The translations under genes and the position numbers were made by a program. DNA of 15,556 bases from the NCBI GenBank assembly GCA_964388085.1, contig CAYLZW010000122.1:1-15556 (forward strand), written 5' to 3'. A model generated the notes under the pieces. That model did not search any database and was not told where the DNA came from. It saw nothing but the letters and a program-made list of their open reading frames with translations. The first letter of the stretch is position 1, and every line of letters begins with the position of its first letter. Origin of the DNA: CAYLZW01 sp964388085. GTDB lineage: Bacteria > Myxococcota > UBA727 > CAYLZW01. Below, one piece after another: positions 7,657-15,556 of the stretch.

Positions 7657-7835
7657 GGCGAGGGCCCTCCTGGTTCGTGGGTCCTGCTGCCGATTGCAGC
7701 GCGCGGGCCAAGCCCGCTGAAAGCCATAAGTATCAAATCTTGAAAGGATATCAGTGTGGGAGCGAGACGCCGGCGAGGACGTGCGCGCCCAGTGCGCGGC
7801 ACGCTTCGGAGGTGTGCGGCCTACATGTAGGCCGC
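7657..7835. promoter_or_regulatory. Spacer with AT-rich promoter-like island and leader hairpin
   Basis: This spacer separates two minus-strand genes, the kinase (stop at 7836) and the repeat protein (start 7656). The stretch 7719-7755 is strikingly AT-rich for this genome (CATAAGTATCAAATCTTG on the plus strand), so it is the likely promoter of the repeat protein, although no consensus -35/-10 pair could be assigned. A 6-bp stem GCGGGC-caa-GCCCGC lies at 7703-7717, in the presumed leader. The 20-bp palindrome at 7816-7835 is listed separately. Confidence 0.4.
7816..7835. terminator. Perfect 20-bp palindrome after the kinase stop codon
   Basis: GCGGCCTACATGTAGGCCGC is exactly self-complementary. 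It directly abuts the kinase stop codon (TGA, 7838-7836), the last codon of the three-gene minus-strand operon. As RNA it would give an 8-bp GC-rich stem with a CATG loop. There is no T-run after it on the minus strand, so it could be a hairpin terminator of the U-less type, a 3'-end stabiliser, or an operator for the gene that starts 160 bp further on. The palindrome itself is certain; its role is not. Confidence 0.5.
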
Positions 7836-10034
7836 TCACTCGCGCATATCGACGCGCAGCACCACGGGCCTCGTAGCGTCGTCAATCAGCACGGTCTCCG
7901 TGCGCTCCTCCTCTTCGAAGCGGAGCTGCACCCGGTAGCGACCGGGCTTCATTCCCTTGATGACGAGCGGAGTGACGCCGAGCTCCTGCTGGCCGAGCCA
8001 CACCGTCGCCCACGGCCGCGCTTGCACGAGCAGCGTCGTCGTGGGGAGCGCGCTGAAGTCGGCCTGGCCGCCCCGGATGGGGACGTTGGTCCGCCCGCCG
8101 CGCGCCGGGTCGAGCGCGCGCAGCGAGGTGAGCTGCACAGGCAACGTCACCTCGCGGGAACCTCGTCCGAGCGCCTCGCCGCTCGGCGTCCACCATTCGA
8201 TGCCGGCGGGCGCCGAGAGCTGCACCTTGCGTTGCTCGCTGTGTCGCGTGGCGCTGGCGGCTCTGCGCGCGCGTTGCCGCGTGGCTCGCGTACGCGTCTT
8301 CCTGTCACGCTTGACGCCGTCGTCGTCGTTGTTGTCATCGTCATCGCGCCCCGCTTCTGAACGCGGGTCGTCGCTGTGCTCGGCCGGGCTCTCCGTCCTG
8401 ACCTCGTCTGGCGGCGGCGCCGGCGAAGGATCCGGCAGCGCCGGCTCCGCTGGCTTCGACGCCACGACGGCCGGCAACGGAGTCTCCTCGCTGCGCTCGA
8501 GATCCCCGTCCGGCAGTGCTGCCCACCACGCGGTCGCGATGCCCACGACGAGCAGGAACAACGCGGTGGTGACCGCAGCGGCGGATCGACCGGATCCATA
8601 CGCGGAGGCGCGCATCGGCGAGATCCCGGTCTCGGTCTTGGGCTCTCGAAGGTCTCGGGCGGCAGGGCGAAGCTCGCCGCTCGTCGTCGACAGCTCCACC
8701 GCGGCGGGCTTCTCGACGGTCCGGGTCTCGAGCGCATGCGGCGCTGGCAGGGCAGGCCCGGTGTCCGTGACCATCCTGGACGCGCCAGCCGGCGCCAGCG
8801 CTGTCGGGCTTTCCGGGCGCGGACGCGTCACGCGCGTCGGCTCCTCCGACAGGCGCGCGGCCAGCAGGCGTCGCGATTCATTGTCCGTGTCGTCAGGAAT
8901 CAGGTCGTCGTAGTCGTCGTCGCCTGCGTCCAGCGTGCCCACGATCGGAATGACGGCCGTAGCGAGGTGCGATAGCCCCGCGGGGCTCAGCGGCATCGGC
9001 GCCGTCTGGTCGTAGCCCACGCTCGGTCGACGCGTTCCGTCCTGCCAGTCCACCGAGGGGAGGGCAGCGTGCGGCGGCAGCGCGTGCTGCTCCCCCTCCA
9101 GACTTCGCACCGTGTCGAGCAAGCGCGCCGGCGTCGCGTGGCCCGCGGGGACCCGCGCCATCAGCGCCTCCAATTGCTCCGCGAGCTCCTTGCCGGTGGG
9201 GGTCCGCAGCGCCTTGTCCTTGCGCATCGTCGCCGACACGATCAGCGAGAGCGCCAGCGGCACGCGAGGGTTCAGGCTGTGAATCGGCCGCGGCTCTTCC
9301 TCGAGGACGGCGCGCATGGTCTCCATGAGCGAGCCGCGGCGGAACGGTCGGACGCCCGTGAACAACCAATAGAAACTGACGCCCAAGGACCACAGATCAC
9401 TACGCCCGTCGAGCGGCCTGCCTTCGATCTGCTCGGGCGACATGTAGGTCGGCTTGCCGCGTATCAGCCGCGTGTTGGTGAGGTCGTCGCCCCAGCCCGG
9501 TTTGGCGACGCCGAAGTCGATGAGCTTCGTCTTGCCCGTCTGGGTAAGCACCAGGTTGTCCGGGCTGACGTCGCGATGCACGACGCCCGCGTTCCCGCCC
9601 GAAGTGGTCCCAAAGCCGTGCGCGTAATCGAGCGCGCGCGCGGCGTCCGCCATCATCATGACGAGGGGCTCGATGGGGAGGCTCCTGCCGCCGGTCCAGG
9701 CGCGTACGCCGAGCTGCCCGAGCGAGAGGCCCTCGAGGTACTCCATGACGAGCGCCAGCTCACCGTCGTCCTCGATGAGCTCATACACCGTGACGATGTT
9801 CGGATGCCGCAGGCGCTGACCGATGCGCGCCTCCCGCTGGAAGAGCTGCACGTCTTGTGTGTCGCGGCGAGCGGCTCCCAAAATGCGCTTGATGACGACG
9901 GGAGGCTCACCGACCGCAGCGGCGAGGTAGACCTCCGCCATGCCGCCCCGGCCCAGCAGGCGCAGCACCTGATAGCGGCCGATGAAGTCGCCGGAGCTCG
10001 TTCGCGCGCCCGCGGAAGGGAGACTCTGGGTCAG
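7836..10034 (-). CDS. Membrane Ser/Thr protein kinase with PEGA-like C-terminus
   Basis: The protein has 732 aa if it starts at CTG 10034-10032. That codon overlaps the upstream stop as CTGA and follows AGGAGG at 7-8 nt. The first GTG in frame (9968) would cut off the strand 'FIGRYQVLRLLG' and has no ribosome site. Kinase features are the Gly-loop GRGGMAEV (28-35), K49, HRDVSPDN (D155, N160, with Ser157 where Lys is usual), DFG 173-175 and SPE 199-201. A long Pro/acidic linker follows, then a membrane helix at about 483-506. The outer part has a Pro-rich and then basic Arg/Lys-rich segment and a PEGA-like domain near 660-728 (VWLGQQELGVTPL, GMKPGRYRVQLRF). The kinase domain would be cytoplasmic and the PEGA part periplasmic, consistent with sensing the envelope. 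It is the last gene of the operon with the DUF2341-like lipoprotein and the TPR protein. The targets are unknown. Confidence 0.93.
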   Translation of the reverse strand: MTQSLPSAGARTSSGDFIGRYQVLRLLGRGGMAEVYLAAAVGEPPVVIKRILGAARRDTQDVQLFQREARIGQRLRHPNIVTVYELIEDDGELALVMEYLEGLSLGQLGVRAWTGGRSLPIEPLVMMMADAARALDYAHGFGTTSGGNAGVVHRDVSPDNLVLTQTGKTKLIDFGVAKPGWGDDLTNTRLIRGKPTYMSPEQIEGRPLDGRSDLWSLGVSFYWLFTGVRPFRRGSLMETMRAVLEEEPRPIHSLNPRVPLALSLIVSATMRKDKALRTPTGKELAEQLEALMARVPAGHATPARLLDTVRSLEGEQHALPPHAALPSVDWQDGTRRPSVGYDQTAPMPLSPAGLSHLATAVIPIVGTLDAGDDDYDDLIPDDTDNESRRLLAARLSEEPTRVTRPRPESPTALAPAGASRMVTDTGPALPAPHALETRTVEKPAAVELSTTSGELRPAARDLREPKTETGISPMRASAYGSGRSAAAVTTALFLLVVGIATAWWAALPDGDLERSEETPLPAVVASKPAEPALPDPSPAPPPDEVRTESPAEHSDDPRSEAGRDDDDNNDDDGVKRDRKTRTRATRQRARRAASATRHSEQRKVQLSAPAGIEWWTPSGEALGRGSREVTLPVQLTSLRALDPARGGRTNVPIRGGQADFSALPTTTLLVQARPWATVWLGQQELGVTPLVIKGMKPGRYRVQLRFEEEERTETVLIDDATRPVVLRVDMRE

Positions 10035-11977
10035 GGAGCGGCCTCCTCCTCGTCGATGGGGGTCGTCGCCACTTCTGGATACGAGAGCGTGATGAAGCTC
10101 GCGTGCTCGAGGAAGGTGCTTACCCCGATGTTCTCACTGAAGGCCTCGAGGCGGAACTCGCGGCTGACGGCGGCGTCCTCATGGAACACCGCGGCCAGGG
10201 GTGCGCGATAGGGTCCGTTCACGACGAGCTCTTCGCGGTTGAGCTCCGTCCCTTCGGTGATGACCCGCGCGACCACCGCGTCGTAGCTCGAGGCCACGCG
10301 AGCGACGGTGGCCATGGCGAGCGTGACGCGCTCGTGCGGCAGCGTCGTAGCCATCAGCGTGTGCGAGAGGATCGGCGTGAGCTCATCGGCGATGGTGCTC
10401 TGTGAAGAGATGTCGAAGGTCTGCTGCCACGCGAAGCCGCTGAGCGGCAAGACGGCGCTCAAGAGCCCCGCGACGTGGGACTGCGCGCCCGAGCTCAGCT
10501 CGAGATCAATCTTCGTGTTGCGGGGCGCGTCGAGGTGAATGATGCCCACGTGCGCGAACGGCTGAAAGGCCGCGCTCCCGCTGAGCAGCGTGTCTTGCTG
10601 CTGGCGCTGCTGAACCTCGTCGAGGAGAAAGACCGCGCGCCCATTGCGCACGGCGCCGCCGGCGAGCCAGAGCCCATTGCCCCCGAGCGCGGCCGCGTCG
10701 CTCTCGAGCAGCGTGACGGTGTCACCGACCACGCCTTCGTCATAGCTGACCGGTTCGGTCCCTGCGCGGAGGGTCGCGTCATTGGCTCCGATCGGGAGCA
10801 CGAAGGCGAGCAATCGCGGCTGCTCGATGCGCACGGGGACGCCCTCGTCGGTGGCGGCGAAGTCGAGCACCACGTTGAGCGGCGCCTCATGGCCGCGGAC
10901 CACGGCGAGGGCCACCATGGCGCGTGGACGATGGCGGTCGCCTCGGCCGCTCAGCGCTACCGAAGGCGTGCCGTCGAGGACGAGCCGCGCGACGCCGGTT
11001 GGCAGCGAGACCGCGGTCCCGCCCGGCTCCTCGAAGCGCTGGTTCCAGGTGGCCATGACAATCCAGATCTCCTCGTTCGACGACGGAGACAGCGTCAGCC
11101 CGACGACGTTGAGCGGCGTGGTGCTCGTTTGCGTGGTCGCCGCTCCTTCACTGGCGAGCACGCGCTCGGCCGGCACCCCCTCGGTGGGCGGCGCTCCAGC
11201 GTCGGGATTTCCGTACAGCAACCAGTAGTCGTCGTCCGTACCGCCGAGAGGGATGTCTCGGGCAGCGCGCGTCATGACGATGGGCGGCCCGCTCGCGGAG
11301 CCGCGCCAACCGCCCGCGTCGCCCGCGCGGTGCAGCGCGCGCGGCAGCTCCTTCCAGACCCCGTCGAAGTGCCAAAGACGGAGATCGTCGCCGTCGACAC
11401 GCGCCTTCTGCGCGGCGATCAACGACGCGGTATCACCGAGCGGGACGCGAATGAGCGCGCCCTCCGGCACGAGCTCGTCCGGCGCGTGCAGGGATAAGCG
11501 CTGCGCGTGTGCGAAGGCCGGCGCGGGCCAGGAGGCAGGTCCGGCGTCGAGCAGCCCTGCGTCGAGCGGCCCTGCGTCCACGGCGGTGCCGCCGCCATCA
11601 TCGGGGTCGGGGGCACCGCCATCGACGTGGCCGGCATCGCCGTCGCCCTCGCCGGCGTCCCATCGACCCGCGTCGTCCTCCTCGCTGCCAGCGTCGTAGC
11701 GGCCCGCGTCGTCGTCACCTGCGTCCGGCTCGTCGTGGCCTGCGTCCGGCGTGCCCCCGTCGGGCCGGACCCGGCCAGCGTCGTGCTCCACGGTCCCGGC
11801 ATCGGACGCCGCAGCAGCGCGCCGGCAGAGCCCTTCGACGCACGAGAGGCCGTTGCAGTCCTCGTCGGCGGCGCAGGTCTTACCCGCGAAGTCGACGGGC
11901 GCCACGACGCAGCTACCCACGAGGGCGCTGAGGCTCATGAGGTACAGCGGCGTGGACCAGGCGATCTTCGCGTTCAT
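10031..11977 (-). CDS. DUF2341-like lipoprotein with DAG-repeat stalk
   Basis: The protein has 648 aa from ATG 11977-11975, with GGAG about 8 nt upstream; the ATG overlaps the preceding stop as ATGA. The signal peptide ends at a lipobox LVGSC (C23). A short Cys-rich motif (CAADEDCNGLSCVEGLC, 35-51) follows, then a low-complexity stalk at about 59-146 with twelve Asp-Ala-Gly triplets. After that, near 157-265, the sequence ending in DDYWLLYGNPDAG resembles the DUF2341 beta domain found in bacterial surface proteins. The remaining ~380 residues are beta-rich with no family recognised. It is predicted to be anchored in the outer or inner membrane and to face the envelope. Because it is coupled to the kinase by a 4-nt overlap, it may be a ligand-binding partner of the kinase's outer part; that is inference. 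Confidence 0.87.
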   Translation of the reverse strand: MNAKIAWSTPLYLMSLSALVGSCVVAPVDFAGKTCAADEDCNGLSCVEGLCRRAAAASDAGTVEHDAGRVRPDGGTPDAGHDEPDAGDDDAGRYDAGSEEDDAGRWDAGEGDGDAGHVDGGAPDPDDGGGTAVDAGPLDAGLLDAGPASWPAPAFAHAQRLSLHAPDELVPEGALIRVPLGDTASLIAAQKARVDGDDLRLWHFDGVWKELPRALHRAGDAGGWRGSASGPPIVMTRAARDIPLGGTDDDYWLLYGNPDAGAPPTEGVPAERVLASEGAATTQTSTTPLNVVGLTLSPSSNEEIWIVMATWNQRFEEPGGTAVSLPTGVARLVLDGTPSVALSGRGDRHRPRAMVALAVVRGHEAPLNVVLDFAATDEGVPVRIEQPRLLAFVLPIGANDATLRAGTEPVSYDEGVVGDTVTLLESDAAALGGNGLWLAGGAVRNGRAVFLLDEVQQRQQQDTLLSGSAAFQPFAHVGIIHLDAPRNTKIDLELSSGAQSHVAGLLSAVLPLSGFAWQQTFDISSQSTIADELTPILSHTLMATTLPHERVTLAMATVARVASSYDAVVARVITEGTELNREELVVNGPYRAPLAAVFHEDAAVSREFRLEAFSENIGVSTFLEHASFITLSYPEVATTPIDEEEAAP

Positions 11978-12684
11978 TCGCCGACTCCAAACGACCACAA
12001 CGAGAGGGCGCCGCCGATGGCGACCAGCGAGACCCCACCGACGAGCAGCGTGTTGGCCACGAAGGCCGACTGCTCTGCCGCCGAGAGATGCCGCAGCGCG
12101 GCTCGAGCGCCGCTGTCGGCGACGGCGGCATCGCGGGAAGACAGCGAGGCCAAGCCGAAGCCGACGGCGCCACCGAGCGCCGCGACGCCGGCGGCTCCGA
12201 GGGCAGCGCCGCTCGTGAACAGCCAGGGGAAGTCACGAGGCGGATTCGCGGACGAGCGCTCGCGGGTCGGCTCGTCATCGGTGGGCGCTGCCGGTGTTGG
12301 GGTTGTCTTCGGCGGCGGTTCTGCAGCGGATACGGTGGGCTCGCTCGGTTCGCCGACGCGCGCGCGCGCGGCCTCCATCTCGGTCGCCACGCGCGGCGAG
12401 ATATCGGGGGCGAGCTGTACGGCGGGATCGAGCCGGAGGGCCCGCTCGAAGGCCACTCCGGCTTCGTCGAAGCGCGCGAGCTCGCATAGGTTCACGCCGA
12501 CCCAGACCTCGACCCGGGCCTGGTCGCGCGCGCTCAGCCTCGGGTCCTCGCGCAGCGGCGCGAGATCTTCGAGGGCCGCGGCGGCGTTCATCTGCTCGAA
12601 GTGCACGAGCGCCTGACGGAAGCGGGGATCGTGCTCGAGCGGCGTCAACTGCGACGCCAGCATCATGACGACGACAAAGCTCAT
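11974..12684 (-). CDS. TPR-containing membrane protein
   Basis: The protein has 236 aa from ATG 12684-12682; an in-frame ATG at 12666 is the alternative. There is no clear ribosome site, but TGCTACGCT ends 8 nt before the start. A short hydrophobic start (SFVVVMMLASQL) may be a signal peptide or weak anchor. Residues about 20-100 are helical with a TPR-like pair (FRQALVHFEQMNAAAALEDL; FDEAGVAFERALRLDPAVQL). A Pro/Thr/Glu-rich linker follows, then two membrane helices (FTSGAALGAAGVAALGGAVG and TLLVGGVSLVAIGGALSLW) around a roughly 30-residue loop. It is the first gene of the three-gene operon, linked to the lipoprotein by ATGA. TPR domains usually mediate protein contacts, so a scaffold for the kinase or lipoprotein is plausible. 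No specific family name can be given. Confidence 0.83.
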   Translation of the reverse strand: MSFVVVMMLASQLTPLEHDPRFRQALVHFEQMNAAAALEDLAPLREDPRLSARDQARVEVWVGVNLCELARFDEAGVAFERALRLDPAVQLAPDISPRVATEMEAARARVGEPSEPTVSAAEPPPKTTPTPAAPTDDEPTRERSSANPPRDFPWLFTSGAALGAAGVAALGGAVGFGLASLSSRDAAVADSGARAALRHLSAAEQSAFVANTLLVGGVSLVAIGGALSLWSFGVGE

Positions 12685-12701
12685 CGGCCGCGAGCGTAGC
12701 A
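12685..12701 (-). promoter_or_regulatory. Extended -10 element just before the TPR gene
   Basis: On the minus strand TGC TACGCT (12701-12693) is followed by exactly 8 nt and then ATGAGC. TACGCT could serve as a -10 with an upstream TG extension, which would put the start of transcription within about 2 nt of the ATG. No good -35 was found. The same element with the same spacing precedes the gene at 14218. Part of the 12702-12731 hairpin lies directly upstream. Confidence 0.45.
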
Positions 12702-12731
12702 CGGCAGCGGGGGGGCACCCACCGGCTGCCG
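12702..12731. terminator. Hairpin between the sigma-54 activator and the TPR gene
   Basis: Arms CGGCAGC (12702-12708) and GCTGCCG (12725-12731) pair perfectly over 7 bp around a G/C-rich 16-nt loop. The hairpin lies 8 nt past the activator's stop codon (12742-12740) and directly before the TGCTACGCT element. There is no T-run. It may weaken read-through from the activator gene into the operon, or simply be a GC-rich coincidence. Confidence 0.3.
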
Positions 12732-12739
12732 GAGCGACG

Positions 12740-14218
<1,479 letters not shown>

Positions 14219-14235
14219 CGCGGGGCAGCGTAGCA
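14219..14235 (-). promoter_or_regulatory. Extended -10 element just before the sigma-54 activator
   Basis: Minus-strand TGC TACGCT (14235-14227), then 8 nt, then ATGAGC. This is the same nine bases, the same spacing and the same first two codons as before the gene at 12684. No clear -35 was found. If used, transcription would start at or next to the ATG. Confidence 0.45.
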
Positions 14236-14351
14236 GGATGCCAAGTCGCGCTTGATCGCCGCGAGCCACCGCTCGGACGGGCTCGAGCTGAGCTCCGCCC
14301 CGAACCGCGAGCGGATCGAGCCCGCGTTCTTTTCGCCTGCATTCGAGCTCC

Positions 14352-14368
14352 CGAGGCGTTACGCCTCG
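14352..14368. promoter_or_regulatory. 17-bp inverted repeat, possible operator
   Basis: CGAGGCGT-T-ACGCCTCG has perfect 8-bp arms around one base. It lies in the 202-bp divergent spacer, 133 bp before the sigma-54 activator start and 52 bp before the metallophosphoesterase ATG. The size and symmetry suit a dimeric helix-turn-helix protein, and the distance from the activator gene would fit an enhancer-type site. The binding protein is unknown. Confidence 0.4.
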
Positions 14369-14420
14369 TGGGCACCGGGGAGTGGCTGGCCTGATCTGGG
14401 TCAACCCCTACATTCTTCAG

Positions 14421-15437
14421 ATGGGTTTCCCCGAGTGCGATCCGCCCCTGCCAGACTTCGATCATCAGCTCGAGGAGGCCTTCGGACCCATGCAAGAAGC
14501 CACCGGTCGCGGAGGCATCGCCCTGCGCTCGTTCGCGGGCCACGTGCACCACTCCGAGCGCCTGACGACGCCGCTGCGCGTCGCGCACATCACGGACCAG
14601 CACGTCGGGCGGGTGACGCCCTTTCGCATCCAGATGGAGGCCGTGCGCATCGCCAACCGCGAGCAGCCCGACCTCGTCATGCTCACGGGCGACTTCGTTT
14701 GTCACAGCCACCAGTACCTCGACCAGCTCGAGGAGGTCATCGGCTCCTTCGACGCGCCCGTGTTCGCCGTGCTCGGAAACCACGACTACTGGTCGGGCGC
14801 CGACGAGGTGAAGCGCGTGCTCCTGCGCGCGGGCGCCGAGCTGCTCGAGAACGCGCACACCTCCATCACCATCCGGCGCGAGCGCGTGCAGGTGGTCGGC
14901 GTCGATGACGCCTACACTGGCCACCACGACGTCGAGAAGGCGGTCTCCGGCCTCGATCCGCGCCTGCCCACGGTCGGCCTCAGCCACATCGCCGAGATGG
15001 CGGACGCGCTCTGGCGCGCCGGCGTCCCCCTCGTGCTCTCGGGACACACGCACGCCGGGCAGATCACCGTCGCCAAGCTGCATGAGATCGCGCTCGGACG
15101 CCTCGCCGGCCACAAGTACGTGCACGGCCTGTACGGCTCCCGTCGCAAAGGCCTCGACACGGGCGCCGTCTACGTCGGTGCCGGCATCGGCGCGGCGGTC
15201 ATGCCCCTCCGCCTCGGAGAGCGCGGCAAGCGCGAGGTGGCGGTCTTCCAGCTCGGCGCCCAACCCGGCTCCATCCAGGAGCACCACGTCGAGCAGATCG
15301 CGCTCCCCGGCCGCGCGGTGAACGAGAAGAAGAAGCTCGCCCGCCAGCTCGCCGTCGAGAAGAAGCGCGAGCGCCGCGAGCGCCGGGCCGCCAAGCACGA
15401 CGGCCGCCCCGCGGGCGAGCACGCAAACGACGCGTAA
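14421..15437 (+). CDS. Calcineurin-like metallophosphoesterase
   Basis: The protein has 338 aa from ATG 14421. A GTG at 14382 would add 13 residues but has no properly spaced ribosome site. TACATT ends 6 nt before the ATG, so a leaderless start at 14421 is plausible. The two-metal site is complete: DQH (D59, H61), GD (D91), GNHD (N120, H121), H189 in LSHI, and GHTH (H209, H211). This is the YkuE/YaeI-like layout of phosphoesterases acting on phospholipid or small-molecule phosphates, but the substrate cannot be told. No membrane helix is present. The C-terminal ~40 residues are strongly basic (KKKLARQLAVEKKRERRERR), a tail that could bind nucleic acid or the membrane surface. It diverges from the sigma-54 activator gene. 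Confidence 0.9.
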   Translation: MGFPECDPPLPDFDHQLEEAFGPMQEATGRGGIALRSFAGHVHHSERLTTPLRVAHITDQHVGRVTPFRIQMEAVRIANREQPDLVMLTGDFVCHSHQYLDQLEEVIGSFDAPVFAVLGNHDYWSGADEVKRVLLRAGAELLENAHTSITIRRERVQVVGVDDAYTGHHDVEKAVSGLDPRLPTVGLSHIAEMADALWRAGVPLVLSGHTHAGQITVAKLHEIALGRLAGHKYVHGLYGSRRKGLDTGAVYVGAGIGAAVMPLRLGERGKREVAVFQLGAQPGSIQEHHVEQIALPGRAVNEKKKLARQLAVEKKRERRERRAAKHDGRPAGEHANDA

Positions 15438-15452
15438 AGGCGCGGATCCTGG

Positions 15453-15482
15453 TTGACGGCACCGCCCCGTAGCCGATAGGAA
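15453..15482 (+). promoter_or_regulatory. Probable promoter of tRNA-Asp
   Basis: TTGACG at 15453-15458 matches the -35 consensus in 5 of 6 bases. TAGGAA at 15477-15482, 18 bp further, is a weak -10. Transcription would begin near 15490, about 15 nt before the mature tRNA 5' end, a normal leader length. The -35 is persuasive; the -10 is uncertain. Confidence 0.5.
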
Positions 15483-15504
15483 GCACTGCCTTAACACCGC
15501 TCTT

Positions 15505-15556
<52 letters not shown>

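Noticed and set aside
7836..9968. GTG at 9968 as the kinase start
   Set aside because: It would remove the first strand of the kinase fold and has no ribosome site; CTG 10034 has both a good site and a stop/start overlap.
9069..11497. Plus-strand open frames opposite the kinase and lipoprotein genes
   Set aside because: They are explained as high-GC shadow frames: no motifs, no ribosome sites, and strong features on the other strand.
11500..11800. GC-rich short repeats as a DNA-level repeat element
   Set aside because: They are codons for the Asp-Ala-Gly stalk of the lipoprotein and stay in its reading frame; this is common in myxobacterial lipoproteins.
14227..14247. Sigma-54 promoter (TTGGCATCCTGCTACGC) before the activator gene
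   Set aside because: The GG and GC pairs are not at the required 10-nt spacing (an 11-nt gap would be needed), so an extended -10 fits better.

Overview
The window is GC-rich (roughly 70%) with densely packed genes. It looks like a chromosomal piece of a myxobacterium (Myxococcota, perhaps the Sandaracinus/Polyangiales side). The evidence is an AglZ/FrzS-type pseudo-receiver coiled-coil protein, a lipoprotein with a Cys-rich start and an Asp-Ala-Gly-rich stalk, a membrane Ser/Thr kinase of the 'HRDVSPxN' type with a PEGA-like end, and an FHA-domain sigma-54 activator. No transposase, integrase, phage gene or CRISPR array was seen. The organism assignment is inference from gene content.

Layout, left to right. 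(1) Minus strand <1-617: start of a lipoprotein with ASH/choice-of-anchor-D-like beta domains, cut by the window edge. (2) A 287-bp divergent spacer with a 15-bp-arm inverted repeat (653-693). (3) A plus-strand run 905-6652: AglZ/FrzS-like coiled-coil protein, small secreted Cys-rich protein, UPF1/IGHMBP2-type SF1 helicase. (4) A 16-bp tandem repeat (6635-6737) that starts inside the helicase 3' end and fills the convergent gap. (5) Minus strand 6748-7656: unrecognised 302-aa protein made of two gapless 107-residue repeats, each with an EF-hand-like loop. (6) Minus-strand operon 12684 to 7836: TPR/two-helix membrane protein, DUF2341-like lipoprotein and membrane Ser/Thr kinase, joined by 4-nt start/stop overlaps. 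The second overlap uses a CTG start. A perfect 20-bp palindrome sits directly after the last stop codon. (7) Minus strand 12740-14218: FHA plus sigma-54 activator, 55 bp upstream of the operon. (8) Plus strand 14421-15437: metallophosphoesterase. (9) Plus strand 15505 to the edge: tRNA-Asp(GTC), truncated.

The most system-like part is 7836-14218. It holds an FHA (phosphothreonine-reading) transcription activator, a transmembrane kinase that could write that mark, and two envelope proteins translationally coupled to the kinase. A sensible reading is an envelope-sensing kinase module that signals to sigma-54 transcription; the link is inferred from context only. Two genes here (12684 and 14218) share an identical TGCTACGCT-N8-ATGAGC start region without a clear Shine-Dalgarno, which suggests leaderless or near-leaderless transcripts from a common promoter type.

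Gene-free stretches are all under 300 bp: 618-904, 6653-6747, 7657-7835, 12685-12739, 14219-14420 and 15438-15504. Their contents are listed as separate features where anything was visible.
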